A stretch of 33,021 nt of DNA from IMG/VR virus record IMGVR_UViG_3300025889_000508, positions 1-33,021 of that record, one strand, 5' to 3'. Of the stretch, positions 14,210 through 22,963 are shown in pieces. The notes under the pieces are model-generated. The model did not search any database. It saw only the letters and a program-made list of their open reading frames with translations, and was not told the DNA's origin. This stretch comes from a virus. A program made the position numbers and the translations under genes. Position 1 is the first letter of the stretch. Every line of letters starts with the position of its first letter.

Positions 14210-14505
14210 AATTAATGGGGTTCCTATCTGCCACGCAAGACGGGCAGAAGGAGCCGCGCTTAAAGCAATGGAATTGGGGTTTTCCAGATCAAGGCCCGCT
14301 AGGCTATGTCTGGGACTGGATTTGTGAGATAGGCCTAGGCACTGTCATAACATGGCAGGAGATTAAAGCTTGGTCTGATATAACAGGGATCAAACCAACA
14401 AAAGACGAGGCGTTCGCCATCGTTCAATTATCAAGCGCTTGGCTCAGTGAACGCAACAGAGGCCACGGCAAACATGAAGTTCAAGACTGGGCAGGTGATT
14501 TTTAA
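13841..14505 (+). CDS. Tail assembly chaperone, frameshifted form (gpGT-like)
   Basis: The -1 frame stays open from before the slip site to 14505. Slipping at A_AAA_AAA (14161-14167), so that base 14167 is read twice, joins the first 109 codons to 112 more and gives about 221 residues. The extension (HADNYEQIKTFVKLMGF ... VTWQEIKAWSDITGIKPTKDEAFAIVQLSSAWLSE) is the T domain, which in lambda binds tube subunits while the G domain coats the tape measure. The stop overlaps the tape-measure ATG. The -1 direction and place match the conserved lambda G/GT arrangement. Confidence 0.88.
14161..14167 (+). other. Programmed -1 ribosomal frameshift site
   Basis: The heptamer A_AAA_AAA in the zero frame sits inside nine consecutive A, between GGC and GGC codons. 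The downstream frame that continues (to 14505) is in the -1 register relative to the short chaperone. This is a canonical slippery sequence; no stimulatory structure was identified with certainty. Confidence 0.85.
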
Positions 14506-16505
14506 TGACAGATATTGCAAAGCTTGCCATACAAGCGGAAACAAAAGGCGTAACGCAAGCGCAATCACAGCTAGATAAGCTTAGCACGTCTGCGGGTAAG
14601 GCTGAAACTTCCACCAAAAAACTAGACAAAACCACAGCTCAAGCCAATGACTCTGCCAGAGCCAGCGCAATTATAAGTAAAGCGCTTGCGTCTAATACAA
14701 CAGACCTAGACGCAGCCAGCCTAAGACTTAACAAAGATACCGCGGCGTTGGCGGCTGGGCAGCTTCAATTAGCGCAAATAAATCAGAAGCTAGAGAACGA
14801 AACAGAAGATTTAGCAAGAGCAACACTGTTGGCATCCAAAGCTAATTTGGAATATTCAAATTCAACTGCTCTAGCTGGAATAAAAGCGCAAGAACTAGCT
14901 ATAAAAAGCGGGAAGGCGAGCGCAGCAACAAAAGGGTTCGGTGGCGCATCTCGCAACCTATCATTTCAGTTAAACCAAGTAGCACAGCAAGGCGCCGTGA
15001 CTGGCAACTATCTTGGCGCTTTGGCTATTCAGCTTCCTGATATGCTGCTTAGCTTTGGTACGCTTGGCATCCTTGTGGGTGCTGCAGCTGGTGTTATGGC
15101 TGGGCCTTTGTTGACGGCCTTGCAAGACAACGAAAAGGGCACAGAAGACCTTAGCGACGAAATAAAAGATCTTACAGATAACTACAAGAATGCAACAGTT
15201 GCGCAAAAGGCATTCTTCGCAAGAGAGAACGCAGACAAGCTAGAAGAAGAAATAAAGAAGCGTGACGAAGCAAATAAGAAGATGGGCGAATACTCTAAAT
15301 GGCTAGAGACAGCTAAACGCAATCTAGACAACCTGCAGCCATCTATTGGTAAATGGGGCGATGCAACATCTAGCGAACAAATGCTAAAACGGCAGGCTAA
15401 GCTGAATGGAAACATTTCTGAACTGAGCGCACTTCTAAATGAACAAGAGACTCTTTTTGATAATGCAAATATCAGAATTGAGAAGTATAACAATCTAATA
15501 GCAGACCCGACCGGCGGCACGGAAACACGCGCACAAGCTATTCGCGACATTAACAACGAATTGGTTGAGCAACTAGCACAGCTAACCTTAAACGATTCAG
15601 AATTATTGCAGCGCCAGCTTATATTAAACCGTGCAACCGACGCAGAGATTGCCAGCGCGCTTGCCATGCAGGGCAGTATTGAAAAGATTGAAGCTGAAAC
15701 AGATGCGCTAAAAAAACAAGAGGCCTTACGTTCTTCGCTTAACAGTCAGCTTGCATCTATCGAAGTGCAGCAGGCTGACCCTGCCGAGCGTGCAAGATTA
15801 CAGTTTGAACGTCGTAATGAGGTCATTCAGCTATCAAACGACGAGCTAAACCTATCTCAAGAGCGCTACGACCAACTTAGAACACAGAACGCAGAGAAGC
15901 TATCTGCCGATTTGATTGCAATAGAAAACAGAACGCAAGAGCAGAAAAGCCAAATCCTTTCCGCCGAACAACAAAAAACACTAGGCTACACCGGTCAATT
16001 CTTCGGGAACCTAGCAGAAATAGCCAAGCAAGGCGGAAAAGAACAGTTCGATAACTACAAGGCACTGGCAAGTACGCAAGCGCTTATTAGTGCTTCGCTA
16101 GCTGTTCTAGGTGTGCTTGGTGATCCATCTATACCAACTATAGCAAAACCAGTTTTCGCCACTGCTATGGCGGGACTGGCTGCGGTACAGATTGCGGCTA
16201 TTAACAAGCAAGAATACCAGGGCGCTCGCGCGATGGGTGGCCAAGTATCAAGTGGCAACAGCTATTTAGTTGGTGAGAACGGGCCAGAGATTGTGCATAT
16301 GAACGGAAACGGAAATGTACAAGCTAATCACAACCTAGGCGGCGGCGAGAATAACGTCACTGTGAATGTAAATATCCAAAGCGGTGTGACTAAAGCCGAG
16401 CTAGCTGGGCTGCTACCAAGCATCAATCAATCCGTTTATAATCAAGTATTTGCAGCAATAAACGGCGGCGGTTCAGCATCGCAAGCCGTAAGGAGACGCG
16501 CATAA
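14505..16505 (+). CDS. Tape measure protein
   Basis: 666 residues. It spans the tail lumen and sets tail length; at about 1.5 angstrom per residue this predicts a tail near 100 nm. Long coiled-coil stretches (residues 15-135 and 215-470) surround a hydrophobic segment at about 168-206 and another near 520-565. The C-terminal GGQVSSGNSYLVGENGPEIVHM is the phrase commonly found at the end of lambda-H-like tape measures, followed by a Gly/Asn-rich tail that may be trimmed. The start is TAATG, overlapping the chaperone stop. No lytic domain is visible. Confidence 0.93.
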   Translation: MTDIAKLAIQAETKGVTQAQSQLDKLSTSAGKAETSTKKLDKTTAQANDSARASAIISKALASNTTDLDAASLRLNKDTAALAAGQLQLAQINQKLENETEDLARATLLASKANLEYSNSTALAGIKAQELAIKSGKASAATKGFGGASRNLSFQLNQVAQQGAVTGNYLGALAIQLPDMLLSFGTLGILVGAAAGVMAGPLLTALQDNEKGTEDLSDEIKDLTDNYKNATVAQKAFFARENADKLEEEIKKRDEANKKMGEYSKWLETAKRNLDNLQPSIGKWGDATSSEQMLKRQAKLNGNISELSALLNEQETLFDNANIRIEKYNNLIADPTGGTETRAQAIRDINNELVEQLAQLTLNDSELLQRQLILNRATDAEIASALAMQGSIEKIEAETDALKKQEALRSSLNSQLASIEVQQADPAERARLQFERRNEVIQLSNDELNLSQERYDQLRTQNAEKLSADLIAIENRTQEQKSQILSAEQQKTLGYTGQFFGNLAEIAKQGGKEQFDNYKALASTQALISASLAVLGVLGDPSIPTIAKPVFATAMAGLAAVQIAAINKQEYQGARAMGGQVSSGNSYLVGENGPEIVHMNGNGNVQANHNLGGGENNVTVNVNIQSGVTKAELAGLLPSINQSVYNQVFAAINGGGSASQAVRRRA

Positions 16506-18247
16506 TGGCCGTTAAGAATTTCCCTAATGTTAGCCCAGATGCTAACCCCAGTTTTACGCTTGAATCGAATACAAGCTCGTTTGAGTCTAGTTTGAATAAA
16601 AATGTGCAGCACATGGAATTACCAGGTGCGCGCTGGCGTGGTTCGGTTGCGTTTAGTAACCGCACTCGCCAAGAAGCGAACAAGATTAAAGCGTTTATGA
16701 CTAGTTTAGGCGGTCAAGTCGGGCGCTTTTATTTAACACCTTTCGATGCTTACCAATCTGGCACCATGTCTGGAACTGGTGCTGTTGATGGCGCTGTGGC
16801 TTCTGGTGTTAGTTCTATACCTACCAAGGGTTGGGAAGCTGATCAGGATACGCTTTTTGAGGCTGGCGATTATATCGAGGTTAATGGCGAGCTAAAGATG
16901 GTTACTGATGATGTGGCTGGATCTGATTACATTGAATATGCTGGGACTAACTACATGCCTAGCCCGTTTGATCCTGATGGGTGGCAAGGCGCTTCCGATT
17001 CTGATGTTAATTACACAAAAATTACAGAATCTAATCCTAGTGGCGAGCCTACTGTTGGTCTCTTTGAATACCTTGGCCCTGGCACTCCCCCTATATGCCA
17101 GACTCTGAATAATTCAATTTCTATAGGTGAAAAATCGTATGTTGCTATATTGGCGAAAGGAATTTCCGGCACAGAATTGGGATTGAGAATAGCTTTTCAA
17201 GAAAATGTCACAACTTTTTCTAATGTGCGCGTGAATGTGCAAAATGGTGCAAGCTCTGTATCTGGTGGCATATCAAATGTTCTTGTAACTGATATGCCAG
17301 ACGGCTGGAAACTAATACAAATAGAGAACACATCCGAGAATAACGTTGTGTCTGATTTTGATATATATGTTCAGTTTTACAAGATAGGAGAAAATGGCTC
17401 TCAAATAGGATTCCCAAGTGTTGGCGATTCAATAAAGTGTCAAGCCACCTACTTCGGCAAATCCGACAGATATAAGGGCGCTATTTCGTACACTGGCACT
17501 AACTTGATGCCTAGTCCGTTTGATCCGAGTGGGTGGAGTGGGGCGAGTGATCCTGATTTATCATACACTAACGTAACAATAGGAAATCCAAGCGGGGAGT
17601 CTTTTACAGGCGAATTCGAGGCACTAGTATCAACATTTTGCCAAATAAATACTTTAAATTACATAAACAGTCCACCAAATGGATTTTATTACACTTGTTT
17701 CATAATTAAAGAGATAGCTGGGATAGATTTAGGGGTTAGAGTAATTACAAGAAGCACTACCACTCAGCTTGATAATAGTTACGTCAATTTAAGTACTTTA
17801 AATACCTCAACAACAGCAGGCGCAGAATTCAATAATATTGACCTTGGTTCAGGCTGGAAGCTAATTCAAATAAAGCTAGATATACAATCAAGCGAAGCGA
17901 CACTAAGAAGCGAAATATACCTTTGGGATGTCAACCCATCAGGGACAGCAACGGGTTTCCCAACAGTTGGAGACACCGTTCAGTGTCAAGCCGCCTTTTT
18001 CGGCAAAGCCGACGACTATCCAGCTGTGATAGACCCTGCTGATCCCAATCAGTACCCTGCTAATCTACTAGCAACCGCAGACGTACCAATCGCCCCTCCA
18101 CTGCGAAAGGCGCTAACAGGTGGAGAGTCTATCATCACTAACGAGCCAAAGGGCAAGTTTTACCTAGGCTCAAATGACCAAAACTGGGATATTAACGTGA
18201 ACGGCGTACAATCAATGGGGTTTGATTTTATTGAGGACGTAAACTAA
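16505..18247 (+). CDS. Distal-tail-like protein with two inserted repeat domains
   Basis: 580 residues. Residues 1-142 (RWRGSVAFSNRTRQEANKIKAFMTSLGGQVGRFYLTPFDA) and about 508-580 look like the two halves of a phage distal tail/minor tail protein, which forms the ring between tube and tip. Between them lie two tandem copies of a domain of about 180 residues (144-322 and 327-505), each starting (Y)xGTNxMPSPFDPxGWxGASD and ending GFPxVGDxxxCQAxFFGK. These are probably beta-sandwich carbohydrate-binding modules like those in evolved Dit proteins. Position after the tape measure supports it; the start overlaps the tape-measure stop (TAATG). Confidence 0.75.
   Translation: MAVKNFPNVSPDANPSFTLESNTSSFESSLNKNVQHMELPGARWRGSVAFSNRTRQEANKIKAFMTSLGGQVGRFYLTPFDAYQSGTMSGTGAVDGAVASGVSSIPTKGWEADQDTLFEAGDYIEVNGELKMVTDDVAGSDYIEYAGTNYMPSPFDPDGWQGASDSDVNYTKITESNPSGEPTVGLFEYLGPGTPPICQTLNNSISIGEKSYVAILAKGISGTELGLRIAFQENVTTFSNVRVNVQNGASSVSGGISNVLVTDMPDGWKLIQIENTSENNVVSDFDIYVQFYKIGENGSQIGFPSVGDSIKCQATYFGKSDRYKGAISYTGTNLMPSPFDPSGWSGASDPDLSYTNVTIGNPSGESFTGEFEALVSTFCQINTLNYINSPPNGFYYTCFIIKEIAGIDLGVRVITRSTTTQLDNSYVNLSTLNTSTTAGAEFNNIDLGSGWKLIQIKLDIQSSEATLRSEIYLWDVNPSGTATGFPTVGDTVQCQAAFFGKADDYPAVIDPADPNQYPANLLATADVPIAPPLRKALTGGESIITNEPKGKFYLGSNDQNWDINVNGVQSMGFDFIEDVN
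16934..18019 (+). repeat. Tandem duplication inside distal-tail gene
   Basis: Two in-frame units, about 16934-17470 and 17483-18019, encode homologous domains. DNA identity is still visible at unit starts (CCTAGyCCGTTTGATCC) and at SGWKLIQI and CQAxxFGK codons, while the middles have diverged strongly, so the duplication is old or was acquired as a pair. Confidence 0.8.
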
Positions 18248-18831
18248 TGCCGCGCAATATTGATCAAGTCATTATTGATTATTTAGCAACAGGAAAGCCG
18301 TTCAAGACGGCTTTTCTTGTTCTTATTGATTTTGATGAGCCGTATAGACTGGCATTAACGACTCTAAACGGCTCATATACTCACGAAGGCATTGAGTTTA
18401 TAGGCCTTGGGTCGCTTGGGAATGTCTCGATGCCGCAAGGTGATGGCAAACTATCGCCAAAACAATACGAGGTAACATTAAGCGGCATCAGTGACGAAGT
18501 GCTTGAGGCTATAAGCCAGCTCAACTATCTGAACAATCTAGCCACATGCTGGCAGATTTTCTTTGACGAGGACGGTGTTCAGCTTGGTACGCCCGTGATT
18601 GCATGGCGTGGCTTAACAGATGCTGTTAATTTCAAATACGGAGAAACATCAAGCGCGTCTATCTCAATTAGGGATAGGCTCGTAGACTGGGAGCGCCCAA
18701 AAGTAGAGCGCTACACTAATGGTGATCAAGTAGCTAAATATCCTAATGACCGTTTCTTTGAATTCATATCTCAAGTTGCCACAAAAGAGGCGAACTGGCC
18801 AGAATCAACTTGGTATCAAAAACAGTCCTAA
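18247..18831 (+). CDS. Minor tail / tail-tip component
   Basis: 194 residues. It sits between the distal-tail-like and J-like genes, where lambda has L, K and I. The sequence (FLVLIDFDEPYRLALTT ... YEVTLSGISDEVLEAI ... WRGLTDAVNFKYGETSSASISIRDRLVDWERPK) resembles the group of phage tip or baseplate hub proteins with ring-forming beta domains. No peptidase or lysozyme motif is present. The name is based on position and overall pattern. Confidence 0.65.
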   Translation: MPRNIDQVIIDYLATGKPFKTAFLVLIDFDEPYRLALTTLNGSYTHEGIEFIGLGSLGNVSMPQGDGKLSPKQYEVTLSGISDEVLEAISQLNYLNNLATCWQIFFDEDGVQLGTPVIAWRGLTDAVNFKYGETSSASISIRDRLVDWERPKVERYTNGDQVAKYPNDRFFEFISQVATKEANWPESTWYQKQS

Positions 18832-18833
18832 GC

Positions 18834-18842
18834 TGTTAAAAT
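18834..18842 (+). promoter_or_regulatory. Extended -10 promoter motif before tail tip gene
   Basis: TGTTAAAAT lies two bases after the preceding stop and 33 bases before the ATG of the J-like gene. No convincing -35 (TATCAA near 18814). TTTTAAGGGTG provides the ribosome site. Confidence 0.5.
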
Positions 18843-18866
18843 TAGTAATCTTTTAAGGGTGTTGCT

Positions 18867-21800
18867 ATGGGCCTGTTTAGTCAATTAGAGACGTTTGTTA
18901 ATGACATTGGCGACAATGTCGGTGATGTGCTTCGGGGCGATATAGCCGGGGGCCTTGGTGGTCTTTTTGAGAATTCGCTAGACTTCATTACACTTGGCTT
19001 CTATTCAAAAGTTAAGCAGGTTATAGATTCATTACAGCCACCAGATTTACCCGCTCAAACCTATCAGGCGCGCTCACAAATGGGGTTGTCTGCTCAAACG
19101 CCTAGACAGTTCGTCTATGGCCGATGCCGTATAGGTGGGCAGCTTACCTATTGGACAACAACCGGCGCAGATTCTGAGTTTATGCACATGGTTGTAACGC
19201 TTGCGCCGCATGAGCTGAGATCAATCAGCCAAGTTTATTTCAACGATGAATTAGCCATTACTGTCGATAATGACGGGGATAGTCTTTATTTAACTGTAGC
19301 TGAGAAATTCAATGGCGCGATAGCGCGACAGATATTCGTTGCCAATCCAAGAACAGAGGCAAGCAGCGTGCTTGTTGATGAAATGCCAGAGTGGACAACT
19401 GACCACATCGGGCGTGATCATGCCTATATCTACTTAAAGCTAAACTACAATAAAGAAGCTTATTCACGCGGAATGCCCAATGTTTCCTGTGTTGTCCGTG
19501 GTAAAAAAGTCTATGACCCAAGAACGCTAACAACATTATATTCAACTAACCACGCCCTAGTTTGCCTTGATTATATTTTGAGCGATAACGGACTAAGGGC
19601 AACGCTTGACGAGGTTGATCTCGATTCTTTTATTGCTGGCGCAAATGTGTGTGACGAGCAAGTCGCAGGCATAGGCGGCACAGAATCACGCTACGAAATA
19701 AACGGTACGCTAGAATATAGCGCAAGTCCAATTGATAATTTGATGGCGCTTGCTGATGCTGGACACGCCCTTATTCATTATGAGCAGGGCACGTGGCAGT
19801 ACGTCGCTGGCACTTATACTGCCCCTATTATGGATTTAGACGAATCCGATTTGGTTGGCGGCATATCTGTTATGACTGGCCCGTCTAAGTCGGATTTAGT
19901 TAATACTGTGAAAGGCTCATTTCTTGACCCGCGACAAGATTTCGAAGTTGTGCAATTCCCTCAAATTTCCATTGATACATATGTAGCAAGAGACAAAGAA
20001 GTGCTATCTGCTGAGATAAGCGCGCCATTTACTATTACTGCTAGCGCAGCTAGACGAATCGGTAAGCTTCATATAGAGCAATCACGCTTTGGTGTTCGTA
20101 TGCAAGCTGCATTTAAGTTTGTTGCATTAAAGTTATTGCCTGGTGATCGCGTGACATTCTCAAGCACTCGCCTAGGATGGGATAAAAAGATATTTCGTGT
20201 TGTTGGCGGTGGTCAGTCTATTTCATTAACGGGCGGGATTGATTTAACATTGGCCGAGGACTCGCCGGATGTATGGAGCTGGACAGAGGGCGAAGCGCTA
20301 GACGTTGATATTCCTCCTGCGTTAAGCCTGCCGGATTCCAGCTTGGCCGCCCCTTTGCTTTTTGCTGCTAGTGAAGAACTGTATGCGACTAACGTGCAGA
20401 ACATTATTAAAACCCGTGTCACGCTAACATGGGAGCGCGGCGGTGTTCGTTCTAATGCGTTCAATATCGAAGCGAAGAAAGCGGGCGAAACTGAGTTTAG
20501 AGAATTAGCAAGAGGCTGGACAGGCACGCAATTTACAATAGAAGACAGTGAACTTGGCGAATTTGAATACCGTGTACAAGGCGTTAGCGATATAGGCAGG
20601 CTCAGCCAGTGGGCGAATTTAACGTATGAAGTGCTAGGGAAAAATGCGCCACCTGCTGATGTTCCAACTATTTCAGCCATACAAAGAAGTTATGGGATAG
20701 ATGTTTCTTGGCAAGCTGTGCCTGATGCTGACGTTCAAGAATATGAAGTTAGATTGGATCAGGACTTTGGCGAAGCTGGCTCAGTTTACACAGGCCGTCA
20801 ATTGCGCTTTACAGATATTCGCAGGGCTGACGGCACGATTTACTATATAAAAGCATTAGACACGAGTGGTAATTATAGTGCCAATGCCACCAGTTTTGCG
20901 CCTACAATTACTGGCCCATCACCTGTGAGCTCTTTGGCTTTGCTTGCTACTGACAGCCAGATCCAGCTCAGATGGGCGAGTGCCGGTTCTGTTTATCCTG
21001 TTTCAACTTATCGCCTGTATGAAGGGGATATGTTCGACACTGCTGTGCCTATTGGTGAATCTAGCGGAACTTTTGAGGTTATTATCCGTGAAGAAACTGG
21101 AACCTATACGTTCTGGGTTGAGCCGGTTGACGCTGCGGGTAATGTAGGCGGTGCCGTTAAGGGTGCTATTAGTGTAGATGGTGCGCAAGATTACATACTA
21201 AGAACAGATGAGTTTGTTGATTTTAACCAAATGGATACGCTTACTGACATGGCTATTGGCCAAGGCGGCGGCGGTCTTGGTTGGGATGATGAAACAGAGC
21301 TTGACTGGTCTAGTGATACTAGCCCCCGCTGGGATGAAGCGCCAAGCCCTGACTTGATTGGCCCAGTTAATACAACTGAGACTTTCCTAGAGAATATGAC
21401 TCGCTCTGGCTTAACCAGCAATCCTGATCAGTATTGGAATGATGAAACAGGCATATCATGGGATGATGAAACAGAATTACAGTGGAATGATATTGGCGGC
21501 GACCCTTACCAAGTAAAACTTGATAACGGCTTCACTCATTTTCTTGACCCGAGCACTAGCATTGGCGTAGCTGAGCGCATTATTGATTTTGGCGCACTAA
21601 TTCCTAATACGCGAATTACAGTCAATCTTGATTACGAAGATTTACGATCTGGCGCGATTGTAACAACTGTTTTAAGCACATCTACCGATGGCATTTCATG
21701 GAATGATTTTCCTGATAATCAGCTCGAGATTACAGCGTCCAATTTTCAGTATTTAAAAATCAATATAAACATTGATGCAACCGGCACCAATGGTTTGGTT

Positions 21801-22103
21801 CGTATTAATTCCATACGCTATAAGTTGGACATAAAACAAAAAACAGACCAAGGGCAGGCGCAGATATTCGCCGCAGATTATGACGCGGGCAATCCAAGCT
21901 CCAGCGGCACAGTAGTCGTATTAAACAAGCCTTTCCTTGATCTTGATTCTGTAGTCGCGACAGCTAAGGCGAATGATGCTAAAATTGTCGTAACTAATTT
22001 TGATGATGTAGGCAATCAAGACCGTTTCCGTGCAGTGGCTTTTGACCGCGCAACAGGGAACGCAGTTGATGCTACAATAAGCTGGAATGCGCGAGGCTCT
22101 TAA
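18867..22103 (+). CDS. Tail tip / host specificity protein (gpJ-like)
   Basis: 1078 residues. The first 500 residues form the conserved hub of lambda J-like tips (GARSQMGLSAQTPRQFVYGRCRIGG region at about 68-92, PHELRSISQVYFNDE, VSCVVRGKKVYDPR, LSDNGLRATLDEVD). Fibronectin type III-like modules follow (about 510-770: TLTWERGG...FEYRVQGVSD, DVSWQAVPDADVQEYEVR, IQLRWASAGSVYPVSTYRLYEG). A Trp/Asp-rich section at 800-880 carries repeats of WDDETELxW, and the C-terminal part probably contacts the receptor or holds fibres. It defines host attachment together with the two fibre genes behind it. Confidence 0.9.
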   Translation: MGLFSQLETFVNDIGDNVGDVLRGDIAGGLGGLFENSLDFITLGFYSKVKQVIDSLQPPDLPAQTYQARSQMGLSAQTPRQFVYGRCRIGGQLTYWTTTGADSEFMHMVVTLAPHELRSISQVYFNDELAITVDNDGDSLYLTVAEKFNGAIARQIFVANPRTEASSVLVDEMPEWTTDHIGRDHAYIYLKLNYNKEAYSRGMPNVSCVVRGKKVYDPRTLTTLYSTNHALVCLDYILSDNGLRATLDEVDLDSFIAGANVCDEQVAGIGGTESRYEINGTLEYSASPIDNLMALADAGHALIHYEQGTWQYVAGTYTAPIMDLDESDLVGGISVMTGPSKSDLVNTVKGSFLDPRQDFEVVQFPQISIDTYVARDKEVLSAEISAPFTITASAARRIGKLHIEQSRFGVRMQAAFKFVALKLLPGDRVTFSSTRLGWDKKIFRVVGGGQSISLTGGIDLTLAEDSPDVWSWTEGEALDVDIPPALSLPDSSLAAPLLFAASEELYATNVQNIIKTRVTLTWERGGVRSNAFNIEAKKAGETEFRELARGWTGTQFTIEDSELGEFEYRVQGVSDIGRLSQWANLTYEVLGKNAPPADVPTISAIQRSYGIDVSWQAVPDADVQEYEVRLDQDFGEAGSVYTGRQLRFTDIRRADGTIYYIKALDTSGNYSANATSFAPTITGPSPVSSLALLATDSQIQLRWASAGSVYPVSTYRLYEGDMFDTAVPIGESSGTFEVIIREETGTYTFWVEPVDAAGNVGGAVKGAISVDGAQDYILRTDEFVDFNQMDTLTDMAIGQGGGGLGWDDETELDWSSDTSPRWDEAPSPDLIGPVNTTETFLENMTRSGLTSNPDQYWNDETGISWDDETELQWNDIGGDPYQVKLDNGFTHFLDPSTSIGVAERIIDFGALIPNTRITVNLDYEDLRSGAIVTTVLSTSTDGISWNDFPDNQLEITASNFQYLKININIDATGTNGLVRINSIRYKLDIKQKTDQGQAQIFAADYDAGNPSSSGTVVVLNKPFLDLDSVVATAKANDAKIVVTNFDDVGNQDRFRAVAFDRATGNAVDATISWNARGS
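21282..21475 (+). repeat. Short repeats coding WDDETEL in tail tip
   Basis: TGGGATGATGAAACAGA occurs at 21282-21298 and again at 21459-21475, with a third, imperfect copy (TGGAATGATGAAACAG) at 21435-21450. They encode WDDETE or WNDETG motifs spaced around a Pro/Ser-rich linker, as if a short unit was copied within the gene. Confidence 0.7.
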
Positions 22104-22954
22104 TGGCAAGTTGGAATGATCCAAGTAACTCTAACCCTGTTCATGTCAATCTATTGCAGGATTTAGCGAACAAGGATACTTATGCCGCCACAATGGGGCA
22201 GACTAACCTTGGCGCATACACTGATCTCCCAGATGGAACGATGAATTGGGATAATGGTCAGAAGCTTTTACGCCGAGTGCAATCTGGAACTCCAGAGGTA
22301 GTAAAAATCAGTCTAGCAGGCGGCGGCACGGGCGCGAGTGATGCTGCAGGTGCGAGAGCTGCTTTTAATGTGCTAGAAGCTGGAACTGGCGCGACTCAAT
22401 CAAGAACAAATACTCAGAACGATACAAGGTTTGTGCAACAGACTAGAACTGTCAACACCACTCCTCCATTAAATGGCGGAGGCGCATTGAGCGGAAATCT
22501 AACGCTTAGCATTCAAGACAGTACAACCACGCAGAAGGGTGCCGTTCAGCTTAACAACACACTGACTAGCACTAGCACTTCTCAGGCTTTGACGGCGGCG
22601 CAGGGGAAGGTGTTGAAGGATATGTTCAGAAGTGAATCAAAACCTCTTGATGGTCAATTTACAGGAGGCACCGCTTACTTTGCTAAAGCTGGGAATATAG
22701 TTACAGTAGAGATTTTCGGAGGATCAAATCTTATTGCTGCGGAAAATGTTAATACAACTGTTGGGTTTGCCCCATTATGGGCAAGGCCGAGTCGACAATC
22801 TCATAGCAGCGTTGTTTATGAAATAGGATCGTATGGAGTACATGTAACAGTAAATACGAATGGATTAATTCAGGTGACCTACTTCGACAGTTCGTTCTCA
22901 GGGGTTAGTAAAACATTTTTCTCTGGCTCTATATTTATATCTTACACAATTTAA
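22103..22954 (+). CDS. Tail fibre protein
   Basis: 283 residues. Residues about 70-95 have the LAGGGTGASDAAGARAAFNV phrase and residues about 130-170 the STTTQKGAVQLNNTLTSTSTSQALTAAQGKVLKD phrase; both are typical of trimeric phage tail-fibre shafts (lambda Stf, Mu S). The C-terminal 90 residues form a beta-rich tip (YFAKAGNIVTVEIFGG ... FISYTI) with presumed receptor binding. TAATG overlap with the tip gene. Confidence 0.85.
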   Translation: MASWNDPSNSNPVHVNLLQDLANKDTYAATMGQTNLGAYTDLPDGTMNWDNGQKLLRRVQSGTPEVVKISLAGGGTGASDAAGARAAFNVLEAGTGATQSRTNTQNDTRFVQQTRTVNTTPPLNGGGALSGNLTLSIQDSTTTQKGAVQLNNTLTSTSTSQALTAAQGKVLKDMFRSESKPLDGQFTGGTAYFAKAGNIVTVEIFGGSNLIAAENVNTTVGFAPLWARPSRQSHSSVVYEIGSYGVHVTVNTNGLIQVTYFDSSFSGVSKTFFSGSIFISYTI

Positions 22955-22963
22955 GGACTAACC

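Noticed and set aside
14131-14505. Separate gene with GTG start behind the chaperone
   Set aside because: The in-frame GTG has no ribosome site; the frame is explained by -1 slipping at 14161-14167 as the T domain.
15182-15667. 161-codon - strand frame
   Set aside because: It is antisense to the tape measure coiled coil; Ser/Arg/Leu-rich shadow typical of such genes.
20213-20680. 155-codon - strand frame
   Set aside because: Antisense within the tail tip gene, no start signal, low-complexity composition.
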